From Ricinus communis (lineage: Eukaryota; Streptophyta; Magnoliopsida; Malpighiales; Euphorbiaceae), in assembly GCF_019578655.1 (NCBI RefSeq), contig NC_063259.1:30367277-30431276 (forward strand): a DNA stretch of 64,000 nt, written 5' to 3'. The translations under genes and the position numbers were made by a program. Shown piece by piece: positions 10,875-21,849 of the stretch. Each line of letters opens with the position of its first letter. Within the stretch, counting starts at the first letter, position 1. The notes under the pieces are model-generated. The model saw only the letters and a list, made by a program, of their open reading frames with translations, was not told where the DNA came from and searched no databases.

Positions 10875-11306
10875 TTATTTTTGTTGTCGTATAACAAAAT
10901 CATAACTTCCAAGGAACTGATTATGGAGGACTGTGACCGCCGCTGATGGAGTTGGTAGTGTCACAAATTGAAGCCTGGTATACTCAGGTTTTGACTGATA
11001 CCAATCTCGTAAGCTGCCTGTGAACCTTGTGACAAACTCAGCAAGAACCTTTTTCAGTGTGGCTCCATCAAAGGTCATTTGGAGATCAATCCACACCAAG
11101 AATTCAGAAAGCTTATCTTTCCATTTTGATGGAGGCAAATCATCAAAGGAGAACCAAGGTCCTGTGCCAGTTGTTGGTTTTGACCTTGGGTATGGAGCTC
11201 TAGTAGGAGCAAAAAATGACTGTGCATCTTCCTCCTCAGGTTCCACTACTTCTGGGCTGGGTTCAGTGGTAGAGGTATTCATCAGAATTTCTGTAATATC
11301 GGCCAT
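10875..11306 (-). pseudogene. pararetrovirus capsid N-terminal segment
   Basis: A frame of 143 codons with an acidic start (VVEPEEEDAQ) and a gag/capsid-like fold segment: GPWFSFDDLPPSKWKDKLSE, then a LRDWYQSKPEYTR motif resembling the RT..DWW region of caulimovirid capsids. It ends with stops before the zinc-knuckle frame. DNA between 11307 and 11757 is the broken link to the upstream segment. Confidence 0.65.
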
Positions 11307-11757
11307 CTCTGAAGTGTTTGAGGAGTAGTCAGAATCATAAGGACTGATGAGTGATTGTTCTAGTAATTTTTCTTTAGAAACTAGAGGGGGAGAGATTTTC
11401 TTTTGATGGGTTGTGGAATCTTTTGGGTAAAGATGAGAGAAAGTGCCAAAAGGTTGGTAGAGGGTTTCTTGGTGTTCTGGCTGTGGGAGGAAAGGAAATG
11501 AAGAGTAATATGAGGGGGCAATAGCAGAAGATGTAGAGGCTACTGATGTGAAGGATGGAATTGTAGGAGGTTGATCTCTTTTAAAATCATGTTCAATCTG
11601 ATCAATTTACTTTTTTAGCCTTGTAATCTCCTTTTCCTTCTGAATGAAGGCTGGAGTGATCGGCTGAGGAACTCGGAGCTCTTTATCCAGAGCTTGATAT
11701 TTGGCAGTGAGAGATGAATAGAGTTGCTGAGAGAATGTATCCAACTTATGGTCTAGC

Positions 11758-12840
11758 TTATGAGCCAAATGTAGAGCCTGATCCAGTTTTCCATCTATTT
11801 TCTTTAGATAGGAATTCTGGACTATAGAATTTGAGGTCTGCCAATTCAGAACCTCTTCTGGAGGAGTGAGGGGGCTCTATGGATCCGGAAGGAGTAATCC
11901 TTGAAGGAAGGATTTCCGATCTCTTATTCTCAGTCTTCCCTAGAGGAGGGAAGTCTTCTGGCTGGAGCATGAAACAGCTTTGGATTGAATGGGGTGGTTG
12001 TACTGCCAGTAAATCAGACTGATTCTCTTTTCTGCAACTTGCAGAAGAACTTTTTTCAAACTTGACTCCCAGTAGAGCTAAAAGTGCCTTCATTTCATCA
12101 AAAGTGATGTCAAGGTCAGTCTTTCCTTCTTTTGCAAGAAGATCTAAGGCTTCCTTAAATATTGGGAGAGGAGCTTTGCTCTGATTTTCTTTTTGTCTCT
12201 TATGGATGCCAATCCGAGGACCGTCTGGATCCTGGTCATCCGGCCTCGGTTCCATGACTGAACATAGAGTATCTGGAGTCATATTTCTTGGATCTTTCTT
12301 AAAATGCTGAAAACATGGTTCAGCAAAATCGAGATCATCTCCACAAGTGCATCCTGATCGGCACATTCTTGGGTCAACATCCCAGATGAAGTGTCCTTTT
12401 ATTCTGGCAGCATAGATCTGATGTCCAGAGGACTGGAATGAGTGGATAGGGATCTTCTCCCTAGGTCTAGATACAGGCTGTATCATCGATGCCTGGAAGA
12501 TAGAAGGTGCAGAAGAAGATTCTCCTGTCTTTGTAAAGATCGTCTTTACCGTACCATCTTTTTGGTTGACAAAAAGAGGGTCGGTGGCTTGAACAGGCTT
12601 GGCCTGAGATGCCTGAAGCTTTTCATAGTTGGTCACCCATTCAGTTGGGATCAGCTTCTGCAAATCATCCTTTTCCAGCTGCCTTGGGGCCTGGACTATT
12701 GTAGGAATCTGGCCAGAGTCAGCCATAATGAATAAAGCATCAGAGGAGGCTTGAAAGCCTGGGATCTGGAGATTAAAGGCATGATCTTGTAATCTGTAGA
12801 CTATCTGATGGTGCAAGGTCGCAGAGAGAGCATCAGTCAC
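11758..12840 (-). pseudogene. pararetrovirus movement-protein C-terminal/linker segment
   Basis: The longest intact viral frame, 360 codons. Its start (ATLHHQIVYRLQDHAFNLQI) continues a 30K-type movement protein core whose N-terminal part lies upstream in other frames. A Cys-rich stretch (CRSGCTCGDDLDFAEPC) and a polar tail with FPPLGKTENK follow, as in long caulimovirid polyproteins. The apparent start codon is internal to the original protein. Confidence 0.65.
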
Positions 12841-13266
12841 TTGATTTGCTCCCGTTATCTGACTTAGACCTTGAGTGCAGTTGACAGATAAGGATCGTTG
12901 AGAGAGACATTAAATTTGGGGAAGAAAGTCAAACAACACTCCCAGTGTTAAGTGTTGTGACTATCGTGCCAATTACTGCATGTTCGTACTTAAGATATCC
13001 GGTAGACCCATCCTGCCATGATATGAGAGGACTAGCCTGACAGCTCCAAGATGGAGATGTGTATATCCCTGTTTCCTCCATTATTCTATGAAAGAAGTTG
13101 GGATCTCAGGGGTAACATACTGCTCCTGAGTGGTAGCAGTAAGAGAACATTGAGAAAGAGATGAAGATTGAACATATTCTTTTACGGATAAGGGTTGTTT
13201 ATGGATGATTTGGTTGAAGATTTTTCTGACAAAATTCTGTTTTTTGAAAATATTATATGGGTTCAT
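12841..13266 (-). pseudogene. pararetrovirus movement-protein core, shattered
   Basis: A 61-codon frame at 13081-13266 is followed by movement-protein-like fragments in alternating frames: a GAVRLVLSYHGRMGLP piece, then HAVIGTIVTTLNTGSVV after a frameshift, then a stop and a further shift before 12840. The pieces lie in the order expected for one protein, so this is a decayed gene rather than separate genes. Confidence 0.6.
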
Positions 13267-13520
13267 GATGAGTACAAGAGTATTTTCAATTTGGACATTC
13301 TCAAGAATATGAGAAATCTATACAAGATTATCAATCTTATTGGATATGGTTTTTCTGCAAGAAGGAGAGAGTTGTAGGGTAGAGGTGTGAGTAGTAACTT
13401 CTGAAGTCATGATAAGGGCCGAGAGCTGTTCATTCCATAATTCTCATGTTGTAAACTCAAGGTAGGAGAGATCCTCAAACTAAGACCGTATAAAGGCACC
13501 TCGCCATGTGAGGTCTTTCT

Positions 13521-13589
13521 GCTCTTTTGGATCTCGGTAGCCGAGTTAACCCTTTTGGATCATAGAAGAACAGATCGTCTAGACAATTA
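13521..13589 (-). repeat. right 69-bp terminal direct repeat of the pararetrovirus
   Basis: Partner of 6951-7019, with 3 substitutions in 69 bp. It is the 5' end of the element in viral sense and lies before the leader and movement protein. Confidence 0.9.
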
Positions 13590-13896
13590 CTGCATGAATC
13601 TTCTAGGAAAATAGTACCACTATGAAAATTAACGAGATGAATAAGATAGAGTTCCTTTTTTCTTGTTTCTTATGGCCGGTGATATTCAAAGACTTTGATG
13701 AACTGAGAAAAGAAGAAGGATTTTATAAAATAATTAAAATGGAATGTAAGAAAATTGGAGCAGAAGAAGAAGGCAAATCTGGACAGAAAAATGAAGGAAA
13801 GGAAAATACAAAACAGCAAGAAGATAAGCGAATGCACGCTTAACGTGATCATTTATTTATATAATTTCACATAGAAAATAAAATGAAGATAAAATA
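13590..13896. other. AT-rich spacer
   Basis: Purine-rich spacer between the viral unit and the tRNA gene. A Lys/Glu-rich 73-codon frame (13622-13843) has no recognisable domain. Confidence 0.5.
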
Positions 13897-13980
13897 TGTC
13901 AGAAGTGGGATTTGAACCCACGCCCTCTCACGAGGACCAGAACTTGAGTCTGGCGCCTTAGACCACTCGGCCATCCTGAC
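13897..13980 (-). tRNA. tRNA-Leu (anticodon CAA), intronless
   Basis: 84-nt class II tRNA on the minus strand. It starts GTCAGGATGGCCGAGTGGTC (acceptor strand and A box) and ends with B box GGTTCAAATCC and acceptor TTCTGAC plus discriminator A. The anticodon arm is CCAGA-CTCAAGT-TCTGG, giving CAA (reads UUG). The variable arm CCTCGTGAGAGG forms the long stem expected of tRNA-Leu. The loop shows no intron, whereas many eukaryotic tRNA-Leu(CAA) genes have one. A TTTT terminator follows on the minus strand (13891-13894). Confidence 0.95.
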
Positions 13981-14039
13981 TGCATGCTGATACGATCAAG
14001 GAACCAATTTTTTCTAGCTATCAAATGAAAATAGGGAAG

Positions 14040-14425
14040 CATCGACGGAAGGGCATTAGAAAGCTGAACTTCCATAAACAAAACTGTATTCTCCTTTTTA
14101 TTTCACACAGCTCAACAATAAGAAGCTTTCTTGTCGGCACGAAATTGCGACAAGCTGAATGAGTACATTGCAGCATTGAAGAGTTAAAGGCGAAATCAAG
14201 AGACAGAGCAATGAGCGGATACTCTTGAGTTCAATACATTTTTCTCAGTATTGGCTTCTTGCCAGCCCCATCTCCACAAGAAACCGTTACTCTACCTAAA
14301 ATTTCTCCTTTGACAGGGTGTAATCTCCGCCACCGCCGGTAGAAGGACTTGGATTCAGGAGTGGCGTCTCCTCCATGTCCGGCTAGAGATTCGCTGATAG
14401 TTAGTTCAGGCTCAAATTTGTACAC
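14040..14425 (-). pseudogene. relic of a second MATE gene: first exon fused to last exon and 3' UTR
   Basis: On the minus strand, ATG at 14376 begins METPLL-like coding homologous to exon 1 of the intact MATE gene (14376 to about 14317: same GATTACACCC..GTCAAAG), preceded by a matching 5' UTR piece (GCCGGAC). It then passes directly into sequence matching the last exon (TGGGGCTGGCAAGAA versus TGGGGCGGGCAAGAA at about 16095) with stops, and on into the homologous 3' UTR (around CTTGTCGCAATTTCGTGC versus CTTGTCGCAGTTTGTGCT). Exons 2-6 and all introns are gone. It lies head-to-tail downstream of the intact gene, so a tandem duplicate collapsed by internal deletion. Confidence 0.8.
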
Positions 14426-14429
14426 TCAA

Positions 14430-15052
14430 TAATAGTTGATGATAGAGTAGAGTATTGGTGAAAACCTCATAGACTTTTTCTTTTCTTTAATAACCTCAAG
14501 ATTTTGTATAATCATAGCAGCACCATGAATTTCATGTCAAGCACGTCTCTGTAACTTGTTTTCCAGTTTTTTCTAATAAGATAAAAGATTAGAAAAGAAA
14601 AAGAAATGAAGAAAAGCCGCGATCAATGTAAGAGAATATCAATAATCTTCCATAAACAAAATTGTAGAATGAAGGTATGTTTTGTCGAAGACAGGCATTG
14701 CTTTCAGATATAAATCAGTATATTTGGACGGGAGTTTTCTATAATTTATATAAGGATTGTAATTCTAACTCTCGTTTAGAAATGGAGTAGCAATTAGAAG
14801 TAGGGTTTAAGAATTTCTAAAACGTGCATGCAATGCTTTTTGGAGATGATGGTAGTTAATTTTTAAATAATAATTTATGTAGTATGCTCAAACCACTTTG
14901 TGCTCTTATATGCCTAATACCAAGTATTTTAGATAGTACAATTGAGATTGCTGGTTCTCAGTAGGAGCGTCATAGTAGTAGTCACAGTATAAAACTATTT
15001 TGTTGTTAACTTTTCAGGGAGGGAAAGGGAAAGTCCCAACTAAATTTATATG
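14430..15052. other. intergenic, no gene seen
   Basis: AT-rich DNA upstream of the MATE relic. I see no coding potential or known repeat; the right edge is the 9-bp target duplication of the following MITE. Confidence 0.5.
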
Positions 15053-15506
15053 GGGTAAATTACTCTGCTGGTACCAATTTTTTGGACTATATTTTAAATT
15101 GATACAAATACTTTAATTTGAATTTAATTTGTACCATAACTACACGAAAGTATATCAATTTAGGACAACTTTTCAATTTTCAACCAATTGATGCTGATTT
15201 GGCAATCTGAGGTATATTCTATTTGATTTTTCGCCTCAACATGTGTTATATCATAAAAGTCAGTCCAATCAGGCAGCGTGTCCCATTCCCTAACTTCTCC
15301 TAATGACATGGCACATACTAAGATAGAGAATCAAACGGAATATACTTTTTCAAATTGCCAAATCAGCATCAATTGGTCAAAAATTGGAAAGCTGCTCTAA
15401 ATTGATATACTTTTGGGTAGTTTGGATACCAATTAAATTCAAATTAAAGTATTGTTATAAATTCAAAATATGGTCCAAAGGGTTGGTACAGCTGGTCAAT
15501 TTTCCC
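15053..15506. mobile_element. 454-bp Mutator-like MITE with long TIRs and 9-bp TSD
   Basis: Terminal inverted repeats of roughly 170 bp: the left arm from GGGTAAATT pairs with the right arm ending AATTTTCCC, and internal blocks such as GTATATCAATTTAG and CCAATTGATGCTGATTTGGC recur inverted. It is flanked by ATTTATATG (15044-15052) and AGTTATATG (15507-15515), 8 of 9 identical. Long TIRs with 9-bp duplications are the Mutator superfamily signature. It has no coding capacity. Confidence 0.85.
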
Positions 15507-16053
15507 AGTTATATGCATTGGAATTTCTCTTCCTACAGTAGCTGCTATGTAATTGATTCCTTGTGTGTTTTTGGGCTATTTTGCCATCATCAAATGAAAA
15601 AAAAAAAAAGGGTATATGCATTTGTTGTTCATACATGTTTTTTCCTTGCCTGACGTAAATGATAAAATGAAAATAAGCAAACACTTTTAATTCGTAACAT
15701 GGTTTTCTTCTTTTGGCTCTAAAAGTAAGGACGCATGACAGGCTTATACTCGATTCCAATTAAGGGCATTAAGAAGCTAAATTTCTACTCAACCAGAAGA
15801 AGCACAAATAGGAATTATTTTGTCCTCCTTATAGGCTTATTCTACGGCCAGCTAAATGACAAGAAAGCCTTTCTTGCCAGCACAAACTGCGACAAGTTGA
15901 ATTAGTATGTTGCTGCATTAGACAGTTGAGGCAAAATTAAGAGACGGAGCAGCGAGTGATACAGAGACTTTATAAGGTTACAACCATTGGAGACACTCAA
16001 ATGCTAATGGAGGAACCTTTAGAATTGTTTTCATGGCTTTCAGAATGAGCTAT

Positions 16054-19000
16054 TCATACCCCATCAGCTGTCTTCTCAGTATTTTCTTGCCCGCCCCATT
16101 TCCGCACGCGTTCAGATGTTTGTTCCACCTGCAAATCATTTTATACTTTGTGGGTTAAGAGTCCAAAAATATATCTGGTTGACGATGAACGCGTCTTCCG
16201 TAAAGAAGTCTCCATTTACCTCTTTGTTCCAGTTGGTTCTATAAAGTACAATCAAGAGCAGCAGAGTCTGCAACGCAGTTCCAGCTATCATTCCCCCCCA
16301 GAGTCCCTACATTGAAGCAAGCAATTAACATAAACATTTGTAAAGATGTTATAACTTGAATTGCATCAGCTAATAATCAAGAGCCAGTAAATTTTCATGG
16401 TAAAGCATGCTCTAGCCTGGATAATAGAAGAAAATACTAATTAAGCAGAGTTTATGTACCGCCACCCCCAACTTTGTTTTATAACCAAGAAAGAAACCAA
16501 GCGGAAGCCCAAAAATATAATAACAGCCAATGTTGATATAGGCTACTAATGCTTGCCACCCACTCCCAATTGCAACACCTGCAAGAGCATCATTAAAAAT
16601 CGTCATCAGAACAGGCTGGAAACTGATCGTGTTAGTTTTATTTCTTAATCCAATTGTACCTCCGATTACAGGCTGAATACTGTTAAGAACCATGGTGATA
16701 CCAAGGAGGAACGCTAGCTTCGAAACGGCTACTTGCATAGCTTTGCTGTTAGTGAAAATGATTGCAAAATGGTCCTTGGTTATCAATATGATAACCATGG
16801 AAAGAAGCCCAATGAGGAAAGATTGAAATATGGTTACGTATACTGAATATTTAGCAGCTCTTGGATGTCCCGATCCAAGTTCATTAGAGACGCGAACGCT
16901 GAAAAAGGTGAAAAGAAAATGATAATGTCAAAGATACATTAGCAAATTAAGGAAGAAAAGGGTACAAAAAGCACTATCCAATTCAGCGTTAGACATAGAA
17001 AATAGAAATACCAGCAGACAAGACCCAAGGCAGATGCATATGTGCATAATAATTGCTCAACTTGTAAAGCACAGATAAAAATTCCTGCTAATTAACAATG
17101 TACAGTACTAGGGTATTCATCCTCTGTTCAGCATATAAAACAGAAGAATTATACGTAGTTTTTAAATCAATGAATTTATAGCTGTAACTTAAGACTACAG
17201 GAGCAAACTTCTATGTGTATATATCCACAAGCAGAGTTACCTGATAGCTGCATTTACTCCAATGAACAACATGGCCTCCCAACCATTGAAATTCATACTG
17301 AAACATTCGGAAAAGGACAAGTTAATAAGATAAGCTAAAAATAAAATATCATTTGTAATGGCTTTTAAGAGGAAAGTATGCAATAGAAAAAGATCCATAT
17401 TCCACGCAGTGCTTGTCGAATCCATAAATTTTATCCAAATTCATTATTTAGTTTAAAAAAATGAGACAAAATCTATAAAACTTTGTAAAATCTAAAACCT
17501 TGAAATTAAGAATTCTTAAAATCCATATAGAGATGGGTTTGTTTTACATGAAATCTCTCACTTTAGTAAATGAAAAATTGTTTCTATTTATTTCATAAAT
17601 ATATATTGATTTAATCTATATACCAAATAAGAGAGTATGAACTGTTGCAATCCTATCTTATCATGTGAATTTAATTCAGCCTTGAATCGTGGCTAAATCA
17701 CAATCATATGACAGGATAGGATCATAAACATGAACAAACTCAAGGAATCAAAAATTTATAAAAGCCTAGATATTTATAATCCATTAATTTTGACAAAACT
17801 AAATGATTCTAAAATACCCCATTCCAAAAGAGAATTCAATCACTAAACCATCTCCTTTAAGTGAAAAATGCTTGCCGCGAACAACATACTCGAAAATACT
17901 CACCATATAGAAAGGGAACCAACTGCGATCACAGCATTGTCAAGATGCCCAGTGAGCACAATAATGCTCATCATATACCATATCTCCAAGCAAAGCATAA
18001 CAGCAGAGGCAAGTGATAGCCTGACAAAAGCCCAAATCTCCTTAAAAGCAGACGATGATAATCCAGTCCAACCTTCCTTGCACCAACCTATTACATATAC
18101 AACTTGAGCTATAGACATTCCCCAATTGGTAATGTCATATGCTATGGCTGCACCACTTGTACCCCACCCAAACACATAAATTAAGAGCCAAAGCAGAGGA
18201 ATGTGCAAGATAAATGCCACAAACCCAATCCAAGCAAGCACCCTGACCTTGCTTTGTGCCTGAAGGAACTTTTGGGTAGGGAAATTAACGGCAAGTGAAA
18301 ACAATTGCGGTATAATTAATATAGTAAATTGCCCAGCAAGATCAGCTACACTATCCTCTTGACCAAGAAGCTTTAGTATTGGAGTAGCGAAAACGTAAAT
18401 CGGCAATAGAAAAATACAAGTAATCCATAAGATAATCCATGATCTCTGCATGTAAATCCCCAGCATATGAACTTGCCCTGCACCAAAAGCTTGACCACAG
18501 AGTGTCTCTAATGCACTCCCCATACCAAGCTGCAATGTAGTGTAAATGAATCAGTTTTATCTTATATGTTGTTTCGCCAAACAAAAGGGAAAGAAAACAA
18601 CTTTCATTTTTGGAATTCACGTGTTAATATTCAATGATCTAATTGATTAAATACAAATCAATCATCCAAAAAATTCATATCCTTGTATCAGAAAATAGGC
18701 AATGAACCCTTCTTATATCAGTGACTTGATCGTAAACAAACGCAAGAAAGATTGTAAAGAATATAATAAATGGAGAAACGCAAAACAAGAAAAAGAAGAG
18801 CAAAAAAGATGGTGGCATGAGCTTACCATGAAGCCAAAAGAGAAAGTGCCGATAACAGAGAGAGAAATGGCAACGGCAGAAAGCTCAAAGTCTCCAATAT
18901 GACCAACAAAGATGTTAGTAACAGAGTTAATACCATACTGACACATAATATTGAACACAATCGGAGTTGCAATCTTCCATATCTTAACTGTCTCGGTCCA

Positions 19001-19093
19001 AAAGACAGATTTTATGTCCTTGAAGCTCTTGACAGGGGTGTAATCCTCATCGTCGCCGGCAGAGAGGCTTGGAGTGAGGAGTGGCGCCTCCAT
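16054..19093 (-). CDS. MATE efflux transporter (DETOXIFICATION family)
   Basis: Multidrug and toxic-compound extrusion antiporter, expected to export organic compounds against H+ at plasma membrane or tonoplast. Exons (minus): 19093-18827, 18529-17904, 17297-17241, 16898-16660, 16578-16460, 16306-16220, 16128-16054; 489 aa. MATE hallmarks are GSALETLCGQAFGAGQ at the start of exon 2, the FLQAQSKV loop, the SVRVSNELG motif across exons 3-4 and GVAIGSGWQALVAYINIGCYY in exon 5. About 12 membrane segments are visible. The short 82-bp intron between exons 4 and 5 stays open if read through. The Arabidopsis locus of similar position is DTX16 (from memory). Substrate unknown. Confidence 0.95.
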
Positions 19094-20055
19094 ATTTGGG
19101 TGTCCGGCGAAAAGATAATAGAGACTGGGTCTTCGTGAGTGAAATATGGGGAGAGAGTTAGTCTGTTCAGAATCAGAGGTGTGCAGAATGCACTCCCTTT
19201 TTTTGCTACTTTCTTATAGACAGTTGGAAAATGCACGTCATAACTCTTCGCTCTGTTTTTTTAAAATAATAAATTGGAATATATATTATTACGGGCAAAA
19301 AAGAAGAGGGTAGGTGCATTCTGTGGTTTTTATTTTTCTTAGCCTCTGTAACTCTTATTGTTCATGGGAATCGTAGGATATTATTAAATGCACAAATAAA
19401 TATCTTCATTTCATTGTACTTAATCCATTCTTCACTAATTTTAGTGATTTATAATGAACATTAAAGACTTTTTACTTCCTGCGCATTAGCCTCTGATAAC
19501 TAATTTTTAAAAGAAAAACTCAAACCTGAATTCCTTTCCTATAGGCTACAAATCTTTTTTTGCATTATAAAATCTTGTATCTGGATTTCATATAAACTGT
19601 TTCTATAATTGAAGATCTTTAAATAAGAGGCCACAAGTCTACGGTCAGTTTGGCACCAGCTGATATTATTATTAGCTATTATTATTATTATTAATTTGTA
19701 TATATTATTTTTTATGTGTTTATCGTTTCACTTTGACCTTCATATCTTGCAACTGTAGGCTGTTGGGCAGGTTACCGCAATTATGGTATAAGAAAGCAAA
19801 ATAAATTAATTTGAGTTTATGTAATTATAGTCATCATCCAACTTTGCCTACCAGGAGCAGAATTTTCTCAAGAATGGGCGACTGAATGTGTTAGATGCGG
19901 ATGTTCTCAGAGACTGAGAGGAATATGCGGAGCTTTTCTGAGAACTCGCTGGTGAGTGGTTCTCGACTCTGAGATCTCATCTTGATGATGATTTATTTGC
20001 AGGATAGCTCGGATGCTCCCAACATGTTTATTTTTTATAATATTGGAGGCACATA
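19094..20055. other. MATE 5' flank and AT-rich intergenic DNA
   Basis: MATE promoter side followed by AT-rich DNA with a short ATT-repeat near 19665-19692. No gene recognised. Confidence 0.5.
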
Positions 20056-20495
20056 TTGTCTTTTGCAGATACTTGTCTAACGGATTATAACAGAGTTGAT
20101 GCTAGTCAGGTGTCAAGGCAGGCCTCACGATGGCGCAGACAGAATTCTGGTGTGGTTAAAATAAACTTGACGCTGGCGTCTGGTATAAATGTATGGAGAA
20201 TTGGCATGGTGGCTCGTAATTCGGATGGGAATGTCTTCTCTGTGGTCGAAAGAGTATTCATAATCAAGGTTTCAGTTGGAGATGCAGATGCAAATGCTGT
20301 TTTGTTTGCCATTGGGGTTGGTGATAGTATTAATATGGTGCAGAAGAATGAATTTGGCATAATTTTGGAAGAGATTCGCGAAGCTGTTTGGGTTTTGGCT
20401 TGTTAGGAAAGGAATGGGCTTGGGTGAGAAGATCTGGTAATGCAGTTGCCCGTCAACTAGCCGAATATGCTGTTCAAGGGCATGAGAAACTATAA
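20056..20495 (+). pseudogene. RNase H-like (RVT_3-type) retroelement remnant
   Basis: The first frame (20056-20406) has the plant non-LTR retrotransposon RNase H pattern: RWRRQNSGVVKIN, then GMVARNSDGNVFS and an Ala/Asp-rich helix. After its stop a second frame (about 20412-20495) continues with the expected C-terminal motif WVRRSGNAVARQLAEYA. Usual catalytic Asp positions are not preserved (KINLTLAS where KINFDGA is typical), so it is dead. No reverse transcriptase is seen upstream; only the domain tail survives. Confidence 0.65.
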
Positions 20496-21826
20496 TGCAT
20501 GAGTTTTTTCATTAAAAAAGAAAATTAAAACAGAAAATAGCTAGTTACAGAATCAAAAAGAAGAAATCGTATAAGAGGAAAACAAAGTGGGATCTCTAAG
20601 AAAAGAAGGGCATATAAGATAAACTAAAAATTGTACGAAATTCCAAAGAAAAATCATAAAAAAGAAGTAACAGAATTCCAGAAAATCTTGCAGAAAAATG
20701 AAAGGGATGAGATAGAGACAGAATCTAAAATAATAATAATAATTTGTAAAAGGGAAAAATAAGTAGAAACGAAAAGAAGAATTAAAAAAGAAACTTGAAA
20801 AGAGGAGAAGTAGAAACAGACTAAACCTTTACCAAAAAGAGGTTAATTGAAACATTATAGAAAATACTTGCGCAGCACAATGTGGGAAAAAAGGCAAATC
20901 AGATTGATATAAACTATGTCCACTTTCAAAACTTCAATCTCAATTAGAACTGACTTCAATTCTTCTATTTTCACACAGTTGTATAACATTTTCCTTTTTA
21001 TACTTATATGTTAAGAAAATCGAAAAAGAAAAAAAGTTTTTCTTTTAGAAAAAAAAAAAAGTAAATAAAGAATTAGGCTATAATGTTTTTCCTTTTCTAG
21101 ATATCCAGTAAATGACAAGGGAAAAAAGAATCAGAAACAAAAAAAGAATTATAAAAATTTGAAAATGAAGAAATAGCAAACATATATATTGACAAATCAA
21201 CTGCTCTTTTTCTTTTAAAGATAGACATTATGAGAATCTAAAGTAATGTTAAAGAGATAATAAATGAAGACGACAATTAAAATGTTAGGCTCCTTGGCTC
21301 AGCTCAAGGGGCGAGTGTTGATTACTTGTTTTTGGATCTGATGGAGCGATAATAAGTGGGAAAAACAATAAATTACTTTCTGGGTTATGTATTCTCAAAC
21401 CCTGCTAGCCAGGCCTACCTTACAAGCCCATTTGCTTCGACACTTATCCCTTTCACCAAGGATTGTTCATGCATCATTTGTTCTGTCAGAGATTAGATGA
21501 GTTTTATACATATTAATATTATAATTTATAAGTAGTTACGCACTTATAGCATTCTATGTTCTTTATCAAAAATATGTAATGAAGTTAGCGCTTTATTTGG
21601 AAACAGAAAAAAGAAAAAAATGAATTTTAATTTTCTATGGTAGAAACATATTCGAAATAAAATGAGGAAGGAAAAAAAATATTTTTTTGTCCAAAGAGGA
21701 GAGGGAATTGAAAGAAAAAAAAAAAGTATAGTAATAATAAAATATAAATTTTAGATTTAAATGTAAAAAGACTAAAATGCAATTATTATTTTTTGGTAGA
21801 GAAAGAATTGGGCAGAGGTGAGTAAT

Positions 21827-21849
21827 GAGAGAGAGAGAGAGAGAGAGAG
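21827..21849. repeat. (GA)n microsatellite
   Basis: An uninterrupted run of about 11 GA dinucleotides, useful only as a marker. Confidence 0.9.

Larger units (their letters stand above)
6951..13589 (-). mobile_element. decayed endogenous pararetrovirus (Caulimoviridae-like), full unit
   Basis: A unit of about 6.6 kb, reading right to left: movement protein, coiled/Cys-rich segment, capsid with zinc knuckle, aspartic protease, reverse transcriptase, RNase H, C-terminal segment, then a promoter-like intergenic region. There is no integrase and no true LTR; the ends are 69-bp direct repeats. This gene order and the missing integrase are those of plant pararetroviruses (Caulimoviridae). Reading frames are broken by several shifts, stops and a deletion across the polymerase active site, so it cannot be functional. 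No clear target-site duplication flanks it, as expected for end-joining integration rather than integrase action. Genus is not assignable by eye; a florendovirus-type or related lineage is possible. Confidence 0.85.

Noticed and set aside
6950..13594. LTR retrotransposon with very short LTRs starting TG and ending CA
   Set aside because: A TG...CA frame can be drawn around the repeats, but flanks show no matching target duplication, the right repeat has no promoter, and no integrase is present. A pararetrovirus fits better.
13622..13843. 73-codon Lys/Glu-rich frame
   Set aside because: Composition only; no domain, no promoter signals, between a dead virus and a tRNA.
16578..16660. Continuous MATE exon across 16460-16898
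   Set aside because: The intervening 81-bp stretch is open but interrupts a well-conserved membrane segment; good GT and AG sites restore the family sequence when it is spliced out.
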